Below the pieces are notes generated by a model. The model was not told the DNA's origin. It did no database searches and was given only the letters and a program-made list of their open reading frames with translations. Of a stretch of 64,000 nucleotides of DNA, positions 45,554 to 56,543 are shown piece by piece. Position 1 is the first letter of the stretch. The number at the start of each line of letters is the position of its first letter. The stretch lies in assembly GCA_038373865.1 (NCBI GenBank), contig JAXGGA010005586.1, positions 1-64,000 on the forward strand, in the 5' to 3' direction. The translations under genes and the position numbers were made by a program. This DNA comes from Uloborus plumipes (lineage: Eukaryota; Arthropoda; Arachnida; Araneae; Uloboridae).

Positions 45554-46064
45554 TCCATTAATGCCCATCGTCCCTCTTTAGGGACGGTCCAAAAAAGGCT
45601 CAGAATTTCCAAAAAATGAACATTTCAACCAAATAATAGTGTTTAATGAGTACATTGGTATTGTTTCAATTCGTTACTAACAGTTTGCAGCACATAACTA
45701 TTGTAAAGTGTGTTCTGTGGCAGTTTTAATATGATCTTTATCAAAAATGACATCGTTCACAGTATCAAGAGAAAAAGCTTAGTTTTAAAAGTGATTCCCA
45801 GCTTCCCAGTTTATGTTAATTGGTGATTTTATTTCTTCTTATAAAAAGTCTTTTTAAATATTATATCGTAGGCGGAAAAAAAATTTAGTAAAAAAGTATG
45901 TACCCTCTGAGGTCTATCGTAACTTTTAAGGGATGATTTCTCTTTCCTTAATAAAGCAATTATTTTTTACATGATATTTTTAAAATTATTTTTCCTTTCC
46001 ATTAAACACTGTTTGTAACCAGTATACAAAATATCTTTGGGAAAAAATGTCAGGCATTAATGGG
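45554..46064. mobile_element. piggyBac-like MITE, second family (511 bp)
   Basis: The ends TCCATTAATGCCCATCG and GTCAGGCATTAATGGG are flanked by TTAA (45550-45553, 46065-46068). The termini resemble the CCCATTTATGCCC family, but the interior is different. A GTCCCTCTTTAGGGAC palindrome lies near the left end. Confidence 0.75.
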
Positions 46065-46390
46065 TTAAATATTCAAGAACTTCTTTATTTCTTTATTGAG
46101 TTTCATGGTTTGCCCCTTATTTTAAAGCTTAACGTCCTGGCTATTGATGAAAAATGGAACCACAGTCTAAAAATTTGATGTTTTTTTTTTTTTTTGAGTC
46201 AAAAGCTGGTTTTCTGCTTGTTTTTTTACACCTTACTTAATGAATAGCACCCGAAAACTAAGAAACGCGATTAGGCAGACGTTGCGCTAGAAACTTGAAG
46301 ATCTTATGTTTGAGCCTGCTATCGGTTTTGTCGCTTTTGATTGACTTTCTTTCATAGGCATTAATTTTGATCCGAATTACCAAGAATATA

Positions 46391-46630
46391 TCGTCGGCAC
46401 CATGCTAAAGTAACGAATGTGAAAAATCGAGTTTTTCAAGTTCGAATTTTAAAAATAATTAAAATTAAAATGATACCTTCGAGCGATAGTTTTACACTTA
46501 AAGATATCTATAAAAGTTTAAAAATTAAAAATAACCAAACACATCATGTGGGAAAAAGTTATATGCAGTGTTTTGGCTCTCCTGAAAAGTGCCAATTTTC
46601 ACATTCGTAAGTTTAGCATGGTGGCGACGA
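46391..46630. mobile_element. TA-flanked MITE, 240 bp
   Basis: The inverted ends TCGTCGGCACCATGCTAAAG and CTTAGCATGG-type complement (TTTAGCATGGTGGCGACGA) extend about 36 bp. TA stands on each side (46389-46390, 46631-46632). The 63-codon ORF inside is non-coding by appearance. Confidence 0.7.
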
Positions 46631-46832
46631 TATTATCTACACTCATTGTAGGATTTTAAACCACAGTTGTACTGTTGCATTAAAGCGGGAAAAGAAAATG
46701 TTTATTTTAACATGGCAATTTAGTGTTAATAATATTTCTTAAAGCTGCTTTTTTTGCTACTGTTTCCTTACTACTTCACAAAACTACGTAAGTACGGCAT
46801 CGTTTCATTTTTGGAGATATTTTTTGTTTTAA

Positions 46833-47352
46833 CCCATTTATGCCCAGTGTTTTAAAAACGGGACGCTTGTTAGTTACTGCATACAAAAACCTGTAATGGG
46901 TATATCATTTTACTCAAGCTGTTTTTCACAAGTTAAATAGTCCTTCTTCTTGAGAAAACCAGTTAGAGCCACTATTTGGACATCAGAGTTTATTTATTGA
47001 CAGCTATTTTCAGACAAATCAGTCAAGCAACGATCTAGCATGGGTAGCCACAGAAAGTAAGTTTTTTTTTGCGACCTTTTTTTCGTAAAATTAAACTATT
47101 TTAAAATGATTTGCTTAAAATTGATCACAGATGCCTTCTGTAATGTTACTTTGCACAAGAAAAGTCAAGTAAGGTTGTATTTTGCTCACATATCAGCAAA
47201 ATATCCCATAAACAGGACGTTAAATAATTTAATAAATATGGCAACGGCGAACTATTTTAAGCCTAAAATGTATGTAAAATAATTACAAATAAGAGTTTTA
47301 AGCAGATAAAAATTGAAAAAAAAATGTTGAAAAAACTTGGGCATGAAATGGG
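46833..47352 (+). mobile_element. piggyBac-like MITE, complete (520 bp)
   Basis: CCCATTTATGCCCAGTG at the left and GGGCATGAAATGGG at the right, flanked by TTAA (46829-46832, 47353-47356). A clean copy, useful as a reference for 5100-5734 and 14486-15040. Confidence 0.85.
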
Positions 47353-47624
47353 TTAACTTTGTACGCGTTAGACCGGAAATGAGAAAGGGTAGAAAAAAAA
47401 AAACTGCACGAGACGAAAAAGAATACGATTACAATTACGCACGAGTTTTTCCAACCTTCAATCGCAAAAATTACAGTCTAAATCCTAAAAAGAAATGCCA
47501 TTAAAGTTTGAAAAAATGTTATTTCATCGCCTAATTGTTTATTGTTTTGAATAAAGAACATTTTTGAATGCAGACAGATAAAAATTTCGAAGACCAGTCA
47601 AGTTCGTCCGCAGATACTGTCAGT

Positions 47625-47930
47625 CCGTGAAAACCGTGCCTAGCAGTCCTGAACCATTTCACTTAAAGCGGTGATGAGTTGTGAAAGGGAATTTTCCGAA
47701 GTTTCCAGTTTAAAAATTGCATTTTGCTATTCTTTTGACATATTCAACCAAACAATGTATTTGAAATTAACATTGTTCTACGTTGTTTGATACGGCTCAA
47801 AATGCTTATTTTTCTTCCCCTCATTGTTATCTTACCTATAGCCCCTATTTCGGTAAGATCAGAGAAGAATTGACGCATGCGTAAATGCGCGGAAAGTTTT
47901 ACCTAAGAAAATCAGACAGTAGACGTCAGT
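47625..47930 (+). repeat. Dispersed ~320-bp repeat, second copy
   Basis: GTGAAAACCGTGCCTAGCAG through GACATATTCAACCAAAC to GCGTAAATGCGCGGAAAG, matching 32895-33215 and 54528-54840. Confidence 0.65.
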
Positions 47931-48244
47931 TAGCTGGACTAAATTCTGCAATTCACTGATCTATAGAATACAAAATACGTGTTTACACACCTCACCTGAC
48001 ACACATTTGAGGACCATAATTCAAGTTATGACTTGAGAGGTTTTTTTACTGTTGATTTTCTGCAATTTTCACAAAAATGCAAGTCTTAATTTTCCAACGT
48101 GTATTTATATCAGAAAATTTGCGCCATCTCATAATTGTTTCGAAGCATAGTTATTTTCAAGTTATTATATGTTTGTAATTCGTATTAATCAACAAAAACT
48201 CGCACCCAAGCTTTCCAAGAAAAATTCTTTGTCATCCGTATTAC

Positions 48245-48645
48245 ATAATCCTAAATATAGTTTAAAAAAACTAAAAAAAAAATACGCTTTTAGAGTAAAT
48301 CAAACTGAAAAGAAGTTTCAAAACCATTAAATGTTCGCTTAGTTTACATGCATGTATAATGTATCAACACGTAATATAGTTCAGCCTTTAGTTATAATGA
48401 TAATATTAAATATATTACTTTTATATTTGCAGAAAACGTGAATTTTATCTTTCATTCAGAGTTACATACAAACAACTGAAACACTAAAATACATCAGCAT
48501 GTAATATAGTTTAGCCTTTAGTATTAATAATAGTATCAAATATATTACTTTTATGTTTGTAAAGAATGTGAATTTCATTTTTTATTCAGAATTACATGCA
48601 TACAAACAAACTCACATATGAAACTAATAAAAGTGTATTAAAAAA
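48245..48645 (+). repeat. Dispersed repeat with two ~125-bp internal units
   Basis: Units begin AATGTATCAACACGTAAT (near 48357) and AATACATCAGCATGTAAT (near 48490). The end is CAAACTCACATATGAAACTA. Close to 17575-18010 over its full length. Confidence 0.65.
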
Positions 48646-49736
48646 TACATTACACTAGGAAAATTCTTTTCACAGGTAGATATTCAAACATTTGTTACAC
48701 TTCGAAAATAAAATAAAAAGAGAAACATGATTTGTCACTTAGAAACAAAATGAACTCAAAATTTAACCTGTTAAAACTTTATTTCAACTTTTGAAACTTC
48801 GACGAAAATAACGGAAAGTTCAAAGAAAGTTAATTTTTGCTGAAGCTACACCTTGGTGCACATACACAACCTTTATTTGAAAATCTATTTCTCTATTCGG
48901 CTTTGACAGGCTGTGTTTTTGTTTTCATTTGAATGGTTTTGTTAGAATAAATTTACTCTTTACTCGGAGAGAAGTAAGCTTTCTCGGCGCAACTATCGAC
49001 TTAAGGGTGATGTATAGAGATTAATATCGTTCTCTGTTTCTTTTGCGTAGGAATATAAGAGAACAGCGAAAGAATGAGGGGAAAATAAGAGGAATTTTGT
49101 TCTTGTTGGCGCGTCAAGCCTATTTATCACGCGGTCCTTTCGCTGTTTTTGACGTCTGGGGCTGGGAATTGATTCGTCATCTGTTGTGGCGTAGAAATTG
49201 CTTTTTTATGTACAGACGTCATCGACTATAGGCTGCTGTGAAACTCGATCCTCTATGTGCAGTTGGGTGTATCGCGAATTTTTTTTTTGGAAATTCAAAA
49301 TTTCAAGTTGATAAAAAGTTGTCACTATATTCACATAGTTACCAAAAAAATTTTATTTTGAAATGGAAGAATATTTAGGTCTGCTGGAAATACCTTGAAG
49401 TTTTAAGTTTCTTAGTAAAAACGATGATTTTTTTAAAAAATTATGAATTATTCTTATAAGTATATGCTGACTTTATAATTGTAGATCAACTCTTATCAAA
49501 CCAAACTTTTAAACTTATTAAATATTTGCCTTAAATTGCTAAAACGATATCATGTGAGCACTATAACTCAGATCAAAATATTTTCGAACGCAACTGGGCC
49601 GACCGTTTTAAAATTGATAAAATAGTGACTATAAAAATTATTGTGAGTATGAAAAGAAATTTTAAAAAACCTTCGATTTTCCCTCTTGCCTCAAAATCAG
49701 TCCGAATGTAACTGACTCCGCAGCACTGGCTAAACT
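48646..49736. other. No gene recognised; small GC-richer patch near 49.0-49.25 kb
   Basis: A 62-codon ORF (49043-49231) follows a TTTCTTTTGCGTAG acceptor-like site, but I recognise no domain. The rest is AT-rich. Confidence 0.3.
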
Positions 49737-50398
49737 TCATTTTTACTTCCTTTTACGTAGTAAAGGAAGTATTGTGATCACGAAAAAAATTTCACTCAAA
49801 TTTCAGTCTAAATTTTGACTTTGCTCACCCCTGAATGAATGTCGCGTAGTTTTTTCGACCTGTCAGCACGTGCATATGTACCTAACAACATACAAACAGC
49901 CGAAAAATCAATTTCGACCACCCCCGAGTAAATTACGACGAGTTTTCTCGTGACGTCTGTATGTACGTATGTGCGGATGTATGTGCGGGTGTATGTGCGG
50001 ATGTATGTGCGTATGTGGCTCGCATAACTCAAAAACTATATGCCGTAGAAACTTCTAGCTTGGTATGTAGGCTCTGAGGGGGGTCTAGTTGTGCACCTCC
50101 CCTTGTGATTGCATTCGAATGATTCTAAAGGGGTCTTTTACCCCTTTTTTGGGGTAAATCAATGTTAATTTCAATACAGACTCAAGTGATATGAATTGGC
50201 GCCACCACTTGGCGACATGTCACCAAGCTTTTGGTCGCCAAGTGTTTGACGCCAACTTGGCGACATATCGCCAAATTGGCGACAAATTTGGCGAAAACAT
50301 TATTCTTTGAATTTGGGTTCAACTTGGCGCTATTGGCGATATTTTGCGAAAAATTTACTGAATGATCTTAAAATCAGCAATATTTAGAAAAATAACCA
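49737..50398 (+). repeat. Dispersed repeat with CTTCCTTT/AAAGGAAG hairpin start
   Basis: It opens with a short palindrome (ACTTCCTTTTACGTAGTAAAGGAAGT region, 49745-49770). GCTCACCCCTGAATGAATG, TGTATGTGCGGATG repeats, then many CTTGGCGACATATCGCC-type segments follow at 50200-50300. A partial copy is at 35320-35470 in reverse. Non-coding. Confidence 0.55.
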
Positions 50399-50836
50399 TC
50401 TACTTATATTAAAAACTGAGTATCTTTCTAACTATCTTTCTAACTATCTTTCTTTCTAACTATCTTTCTATGTCACGCTTCTTTCTCCTGAACGCCAATG
50501 AACTGAAAGTCGAACCAGGTACCGATATATAGGTAATTTTTCAAGCTTCATTAGTTTCAATCTATATAATTATACGATTTTAATTAGCGAAGATATCAAT
50601 TAATAAGTAGTCAAGTTTAAAGCGATTAAGCCTAATAAATGATTAAATATGAAATCCATTCTTGCATTGCAAAACGTGGTTGCCATGCCATGAAACAATA
50701 ATAAAAATGAAAATGAGAATTTTGAATGAAGGCTTAACTAAATCAAACACGAAACTCATAAGCGGGCGACTTACATAGTATTTTTATCGCTAGCTACTTG
50801 TAATATTTTGAAACATTCATTTGTTGAAGAGCCATA
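50399..50836 (+). mobile_element. Helitron-like element (TCTACTTATATT start)
   Basis: It starts TCTACTTATATTAAAAACTG after A. A CTTTCTAACTAT microsatellite-like stretch follows, then AACGCCAATGAACTGAAAGT. It is homologous to 56220-56543 (minus). No clear 3' CTAG end before the next element begins at 50837. Confidence 0.5.
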
Positions 50837-51305
50837 TCTACTTATATTAAAAACTGAGTATCAATGTCTGCTTTTTCTCCTTTGAGCGAGCTGAACCAAG
50901 GGCGGATCCAGCTTCTGGTTAAGGAGGGGGTCATTTTCGGAAAGGGGGGGGTCAAAGTGCAATTTTTGTGCAAAAATGGGGTGGTTTGGCAGTTTTTTCG
51001 TAAAATAAGTCCCAAAAATGCAATTTTTTGCTATATTTGGTCGGTTAAGGGGGGGGGGTCATGATCCCCATGACCCCACTCTGGATCCGCGCCTGAGCTG
51101 AACTTACTGAAACTTTCCTCACCATCTTGAAGGCGCGAAGCATCTCAATAATTCGAATGATTTTTTTTATACAGGAAAAAAGTAAAGGCGTGAAGCGCCT
51201 GTTAGCGAGCCGCCTTGGCGGGGAGTAGTTTCTTGACATTTTCCTCACTACTTTCAGGGCACGAAGTGCCCGTGCAACGCCGGGCCACGTTCGTGGTACG
51301 TCTTG
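50837..51305 (+). mobile_element. Helitron-like element with hairpin-rich 3' end
   Basis: Same start as 50399 (TCTACTTATATTAAAAACTG after A). The 3' part has CCCGTGCAACGCCGGG, a typical Helitron end hairpin, but the terminal CTAG is degraded to CTTG. It contains a hAT-like MITE (50897-51095) and a cluster of short perfect hairpins (51184-51296). Confidence 0.55.
50897..51095. mobile_element. hAT-like MITE, 199 bp, perfect 8-bp duplication
   Basis: AGCTGAAC is duplicated at 50889-50896 and 51096-51103. The ends CAAGGGCGGATCCAG and CTGGATCCGCGCCTG are inverted repeats. The interior has G runs on the plus strand. Non-coding; the overlapping ORFs are incidental. Confidence 0.9.
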
Positions 51306-51379
51306 AAATCGAATGAACATTAAATTATATCAAATAAAACTTCAGAATGAGGTAAAAGTTAGAGAGGGGGGACGTTATG

Positions 51380-51720
51380 CATCAACATGCCGCAGGAAGC
51401 TAATCTAGCTGCCCTGGCAGCTAGTTGTAAAATATTTTTTGCATTGTTTCGTGGTAGATTAGGGGAGTAAATATTTGAATGCTCACCTTGCTCACTCCAA
51501 GCACTTTTTTTAACACTTAAGGCAACTACTAAGAAATTTACACGTAAAAGGAAGTAGTGTGGGGTCCATACCAGATTTTTTTTCCAGAAAATAACAGTTT
51601 TGAATAGTGTTCTGACGCAAAGCAAAATCTTTAAAAATCTTGCTGTGATCGACGGAAAAGGGGCTTGAGACCGACCGGTCGATCGCGATCGACGGACTGC
51701 CGACCGCTGAATAGCCATCA
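51380..51720 (-). repeat. Dispersed repeat shared with 35080-35240
   Basis: 51445-51575 reversed matches 35080-35240. The 120-codon minus-strand ORF across it has Arg/Ser-rich and Leu-rich segments without a recognisable domain, and I do not call it a gene. Palindromes GACCGACCGGTCGATCGCGATCGAC-like occur at 51670-51695. Confidence 0.45.
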
Positions 51721-52346
51721 CCGTTCAGTAAGTTTTACACAGTCCGTCAAGATAGAAAGTAATTTTCGTCAAACCAAGTGACGCACTTTTTACGAAAAAG
51801 TTACGTTAATTATAGAGGTTGTGTGGTGACCTAAAAGTGTAAGTTTTCACGAAGGAACGAAATGAAAAGAAGCGAAAGAAGTGACAGGCCTGAAGGTTAG
51901 CATAGATAAGACGATTAGAGTGGTGTTGAGTCACCGACAGCGAAGACACGTGTAGTTTTTTAATACTTGAGTTAAACTTTTAACTTTTTAAATGTGTTTT
52001 AACAAGTTAATATTTTTACGATTCTTGAAAATAAAGTGGTTTAAAGGTTTGTAATTCTATGTTAAAAATTTCGTGAACGATTGTTCATTTTTTTCGCTAA
52101 ATAGGCCATTGATATCAAACATGTGCTTGATTTCATGTCTGCCTATTTCTATAAAGACGATGATGTGCCCCTCAAATTCTATAACGTACCCTCAAGAAAC
52201 AAGACCCAAATAAGATCAAAACCCTTTTAAATTTACCACGAATTTCCAATCGCAGTCTGCATCAAGAACTGCATTGTGTACATCCTGCTATACATTTTTA
52301 GCTGCTCTTGTTTATCAATTTATATCTTTCTTTTTATATTTATATA
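51721..52346. other. Non-coding stretch, nothing recognised
   Basis: No ORF above noise, and no family match inside the window. Confidence 0.35.
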
Positions 52347-52736
52347 TCTATATATTTATATAAATGGATGTATGTATGTTTGTTCCTTATACAAATCCAG
52401 TTTTCGTCGGATTTTCATCAAACTTGGCACAGAGGTTCCTTGATGCACTGGAATTCACATAGGCGGGGTTTTGAAATTTAAAAAAAATCCAAAAAGCTCA
52501 AAATTCAAATTTTTTGTCTCAAAATGGCCATTTTCTTTCAATTTTGAATAGATAGTGTAATAGAGATAAGCCTTTAAGCATACAAATTGATAAAATTTAA
52601 CACATTTAAATATGAGTATTTTCCAACAAAGATTACGATTAACAATGAATTATCAATTTAAGGCTCACCTATTTCATTTTAGCATGAAATAAGTTAAACA
52701 TAATGCAATACCGGGTAACGCCGAAAAATTATCTAG
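52347..52736 (+). mobile_element. Non-autonomous Helitron-like element, complete ends (390 bp)
   Basis: Starts TCTATATATTTATATAAATG after A. Ends with ACCGGGTAACGCCG, then TATCTAG followed by T, matching the A^T target, 5'-TC and 3'-CTRR rules for Helitrons. It is homologous to 29742-30205 and 18710-21938. No Rep/helicase. Confidence 0.75.
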
Positions 52737-53375
52737 TTTATCAATAAATATATAAATTATTTTTATTTTATACCAGTCGAAACAAAGTGTTAGACAAATA
52801 TACATAAAGTTAAGCATACTCGTCAACTGTCATTGACGTTTACACCATGAATAAAAGCATTTGCAGTACTTTTCAGTAAAAGTCTTCAAACGTTACGACT
52901 CTTGCTTGTGTTCTTACATAGTTTGACATTTCGAATTCCAAGCTCGCGACAATTTATTACGTGGCATTTAAAAGAAAAAAAGAAATTCTCAGAGATCAAT
53001 CATATTCCTTGTCCCCACCGATTCAGATATCAATGCTGGGATGACAGAGCACTTGAGTGTCAAAAAGCTCTTGTCTGCTTTGTAAAGAGAAACGACGAAA
53101 ATTCGCTGACAAAAAAAAAAAAAAAAAAAAAATGCTTGCGTCTGCAGAATGAAATTTCCACTTGTGCATGCTCAAAGAGTTCTGTTTCTTAGTCAATTGT
53201 TTTTTTTTTTTTTGTTTTTTTGCAAGGGATTTCTCCAGACAGGCTAAATACTTCAATAATTTTGATTATGAACAGTGTTTAAGAATACGAGTTATGAACG
53301 CTGCAGTTGATGGTTACACTGCAAAAAATAAACTGTTTTTACAGTATAATACTGGCAGCAGAAGTCCCAGTTTAA

Positions 53376-53892
53376 CCCATTTATGCCCAAGTTTTTTTTA
53401 ACAATTTTTTTTCAATTTTTATCTGCTTAAACTCTTGGAATGGTTTACATACATTTCAGGCTTAAAATAGTTCGCCGTTGCCATATTTATTAAGTTAGTT
53501 AACGTCCTGTTTATGGGACTATTATTGGCAGATATGTGAGCAAGATACGACCTTACTTGACCTTACTTTTGCAAAGTAACATTACAGAAGGCATCTGTGA
53601 TCAGTTTTAAGCAAATCATTTTAAATTAGTCTAATTTTATGAAAAATTAGTTCGTAAAAAAAACTTACTTTCTGTGGTTTCCCATGCTGGATCGTTGCTT
53701 GACTGATTTGTCGGAAAATAGCTGTCAATAAATAAACTCTGATGTCCAAATAGTGGCTCTAACTGGTTTTCTCAAGAAGAAGGACTATTTAACTTGTGAA
53801 AAACAGTTTTAGTAAAATGATATACCCATTACAGGCTTTTGTATGCCGTAACTAACAAGCGTCCCGTTTTTAGGCTACTGGGCATAAACGGG
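53376..53892 (-). mobile_element. piggyBac-like MITE, complete (517 bp)
   Basis: TTAA (53372-53375), CCCATTTATGCCCAAG, then ACTGGGCATAAACGGG and TTAA (53893-53896). It provides the empty-site sequence for the composite unit at 24357 and for the element at 1120. Confidence 0.85.
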
Positions 53893-53896
53893 TTAA

Positions 53897-54527
53897 TTTA
53901 GTGTCAAAAACATTTTCAATCAGATTTTCTGTACAATTTATTAAAGTTTTAAGCACAAATACAAATTCTCAACTATAAATTATTTATAACAGGGCTTGCT
54001 CTATTCTATACTGTACAGAAGTTAAAAACGTATCAAGACAAATACTTCGTAAAAATCTTTATTGCTTTAAGGGTTAACATTTATTTGATTAAATTCACTA
54101 CGAACAAATGTTTTCCAAACTTTTATCTTTGTAACATTGTTTTAAACGAATAAAATGCATTTTCTCTTTGAAAATATTTACATTTTTTTAAACATTTCCT
54201 CCTTTTTATTGAAAATTTGAAACAGAATAATTTTTTTGAAGGAATAAAACTAATTTTGTTATTATTCCATTTAACGACAAGTCACATAAATCATTTTCCA
54301 TTCATTCTTTTACATTACTTATTCAAATAAAGAGAAATATTTTACTGTTGATGCAATTTATTAGCATTTTAAGGTTTAAAAACATCTGAAGCATTGGTAA
54401 TGGATGACCGAATATGAATATGCAAAATATTCTCATGTAAGATATTTGGCTATTTATCTCAGGTGACATTTTTTATATTTATGGTTATAAAATCGTTTTC
54501 GTAAGATACTTTAAAGCAATTTAGTGT
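53897..54527. other. AT-rich non-coding stretch, nothing recognised
   Basis: No supported ORF, RNA gene or repeat. Confidence 0.4.
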
Positions 54528-54840
54528 TTTGTCCGTCCGTGAATACCGCGCCAGGCAATTGCGAACAGTTCCACTTTAAAAAGGGGTAGATGGGTTGTAG
54601 GTGATAACTTTCCGAAGTTTTCAATTTAAAATTTACATTTGATATATCCTTTTGACATATTCAACCAAACTATGTATTTGAATTAGCATCGTTCCACGGT
54701 CGTTTGATACGGTTCAAAATGCTTTTTATTATTCTTTCCGTTATTGTTATCTTACTTAACACCCCTATTTCAGTACGATTAGAGAAGACCTGATGCATGC
54801 GTAAATGCGCGGAAGGTTTTACCTAAGAATTTTAGACTAA
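54528..54840 (+). repeat. Dispersed ~320-bp repeat, third copy
   Basis: From GTCCGTCCGTGAATACCGCG through GACATATTCAACCAAAC to GCGTAAATGCGCGGAAGG. The minisatellite starts immediately after it. Confidence 0.65.
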
Positions 54841-55201
54841 CTTCATGGTTAACTTGGTAACTTGAACAGTAACTTCATGGTTAACTTCGACAGTAACTTC
54901 ATGGTTAACTTGGGCAGTAACTTCATGGTTAACTTAGACAGTAACTTCATGGTTAACTTGGAAAGTAACGTCATGGTTAACTTGGACAGTAACTTCATGG
55001 TTAACTTGGACAGTAACTTCATGATTAACTTGGGCAGTAACTTCATGGTTAATTTGGACAGTAACTTCATGGTTAACTTGGACAGTAACTTCATGGTTAA
55101 CTTGGACAGTAACTTCATGGTTAACTTGGATAGTAACGTCATGGTTAACTTGGACAGTAACGTCATGGTTAACTTGGACAGTAACTTAATGGTTAACTTG
55201 G
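54841..55201 (+). repeat. 24-bp minisatellite, about 15 units
   Basis: The core CTTCATGGTTAACTTGGACA plus GTAA recurs every 24 bp with single-base variants (GGGC, TAGA, GAAA, ACGTC). The first unit is longer. As 24 is a multiple of 3 and the unit has no stop in one frame of each strand, both strands stay open (127 and 133 codons). These octapeptide-repeat ORFs are by-products. Confidence 0.9.
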
Positions 55202-56219
55202 CACCGCTTCGTATTTTTAGTGTAGGGGAAACAGGGTACGGTTGATACACTTTTTACATTTTTTCTCTAATTTTTGTTGCCAATTACGCACTAAAATAAA
55301 GTTTCACGTCATGCTATTACTTTAACTACTTATAAACTCACTATTATAGTTATCCGTTTGAGAACAAATTTATAAACATATGCAATGAATAAATAAATAT
55401 CCATGCATCATGCAGTGTTTTAAAAATATCTTCCAGTTTGCATTTATCAAGTAAACATTTGGAAACCATCCAAATTTCACTCCATTCTGTTCATTAGAAA
55501 AAGGAAGACATCGGCAAAAAATATGGAAAACAAAAGTGTTTTAATCTAATGATAACGACACAGCAATTATCATTATACACCAACTTTTTCGCCATTTAAC
55601 AAAGCATAAATATTTTTTATCGCTTTATTTCGTAGTTCCTTTTGTTATTTTGTATTCCTTTGTCTTTCACGAAATAGTGGAATTAATAATCTGTGTTTAA
55701 TTCTTTTGCCTTTTGCGTGACATTACTTTTAAGTAGACGTGTAATTTTTACTTAATAAAACGCCTTTTTGATGTCGCCGAGTAGTACATTATGGATGTGA
55801 TGAAGTTGCAATTTATTTTTGTTAGATTGTCTCTTGTATCGCATTAAACGGCTACTCTTATAATTTTATCTGATATTTTATTGCGGGATATCATTCAGTT
55901 TTAAACAAGTTCTGAGGAACTTTTCCCTAATCGTGAAGTATCAGCAGTGGGTCAAGGCAAAAGCACTTGGTCGACTTTGTTTTTTGTTATTTTATGTTCA
56001 TTTTATTTACTTCTGCATTTTACAATTCGATAAAAATTAAATTGATCCTTTTTTAATAAGCTACTAGCTGCGTTGTACGAGCTATTCATGCACAAAAAAA
56101 AAAAAAAAAAAAAACTTGAACATTTTACAAGACTAGGTGTTTTACTAATTTTTTTAAAAGGTTATTTTGACACAAAATTCGTATTTATATTCCGAAAAAT
56201 TACAAGTTCCTCGCGATAA
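55202..56219. other. AT-rich non-coding stretch, nothing recognised
   Basis: A long A run is at 56094-56114. No gene supported. Confidence 0.4.
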
Positions 56220-56543
56220 TCATGTTTGATTCAGTTAAGTCTTCATTCAAAATTCTTATTATCGTTATTACTACTGTTTCATATCAACCACGTTTTATAA
56301 CAATGGATTTCATATTTAATCATTTAGGGCAAATCGCTTTAAATTTGAGCAAAAATTTAAAGATTGTTCTCAATTTCTTCAGAGTCTCCTTGTCAAACTT
56401 TATTTCAGTTAAAAGTAATAAAGCCGGAAAAATGACGAATCTATCGGTACCTGGGTTTGACTTTCAGTTCATTGGCGTTCAGGAGAAAGAAGTAGGATAT
56501 AGATAGATAGATAGAAATATACTAATTTTTTAATATAAGTAGA
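56220..56543 (-). mobile_element. Helitron-like element (TCTACTTATATT start), minus strand
   Basis: On the minus strand it begins TCTACTTATATTAAAAAATT after A, then (CTAT)n and ACGCCAATGAACTGAAAGTC, as in 50399-50836. The left limit is approximate. Confidence 0.5.

Noticed and set aside
46260..46330. tRNA-like sequence near ACGTTGCGCTAGAAACTTGA
   Set aside because: Only a weak B-box resemblance, with no convincing A box or stems.
51359..51721. 120-codon minus-strand ORF
   Set aside because: It covers a dispersed repeat also present at 35.1 kb. The shared peptide comes from that repeat, and no domain is visible.
54841..55201. CRISPR array
   Set aside because: Units are directly adjacent with no unique spacers, and the genome is eukaryotic.
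54849..55250. Repeat protein genes of 127 and 133 residues on opposite strands
   Set aside because: They are translations of a 24-bp minisatellite; open frames follow from the unit length, with no signal peptide, domain or start context.
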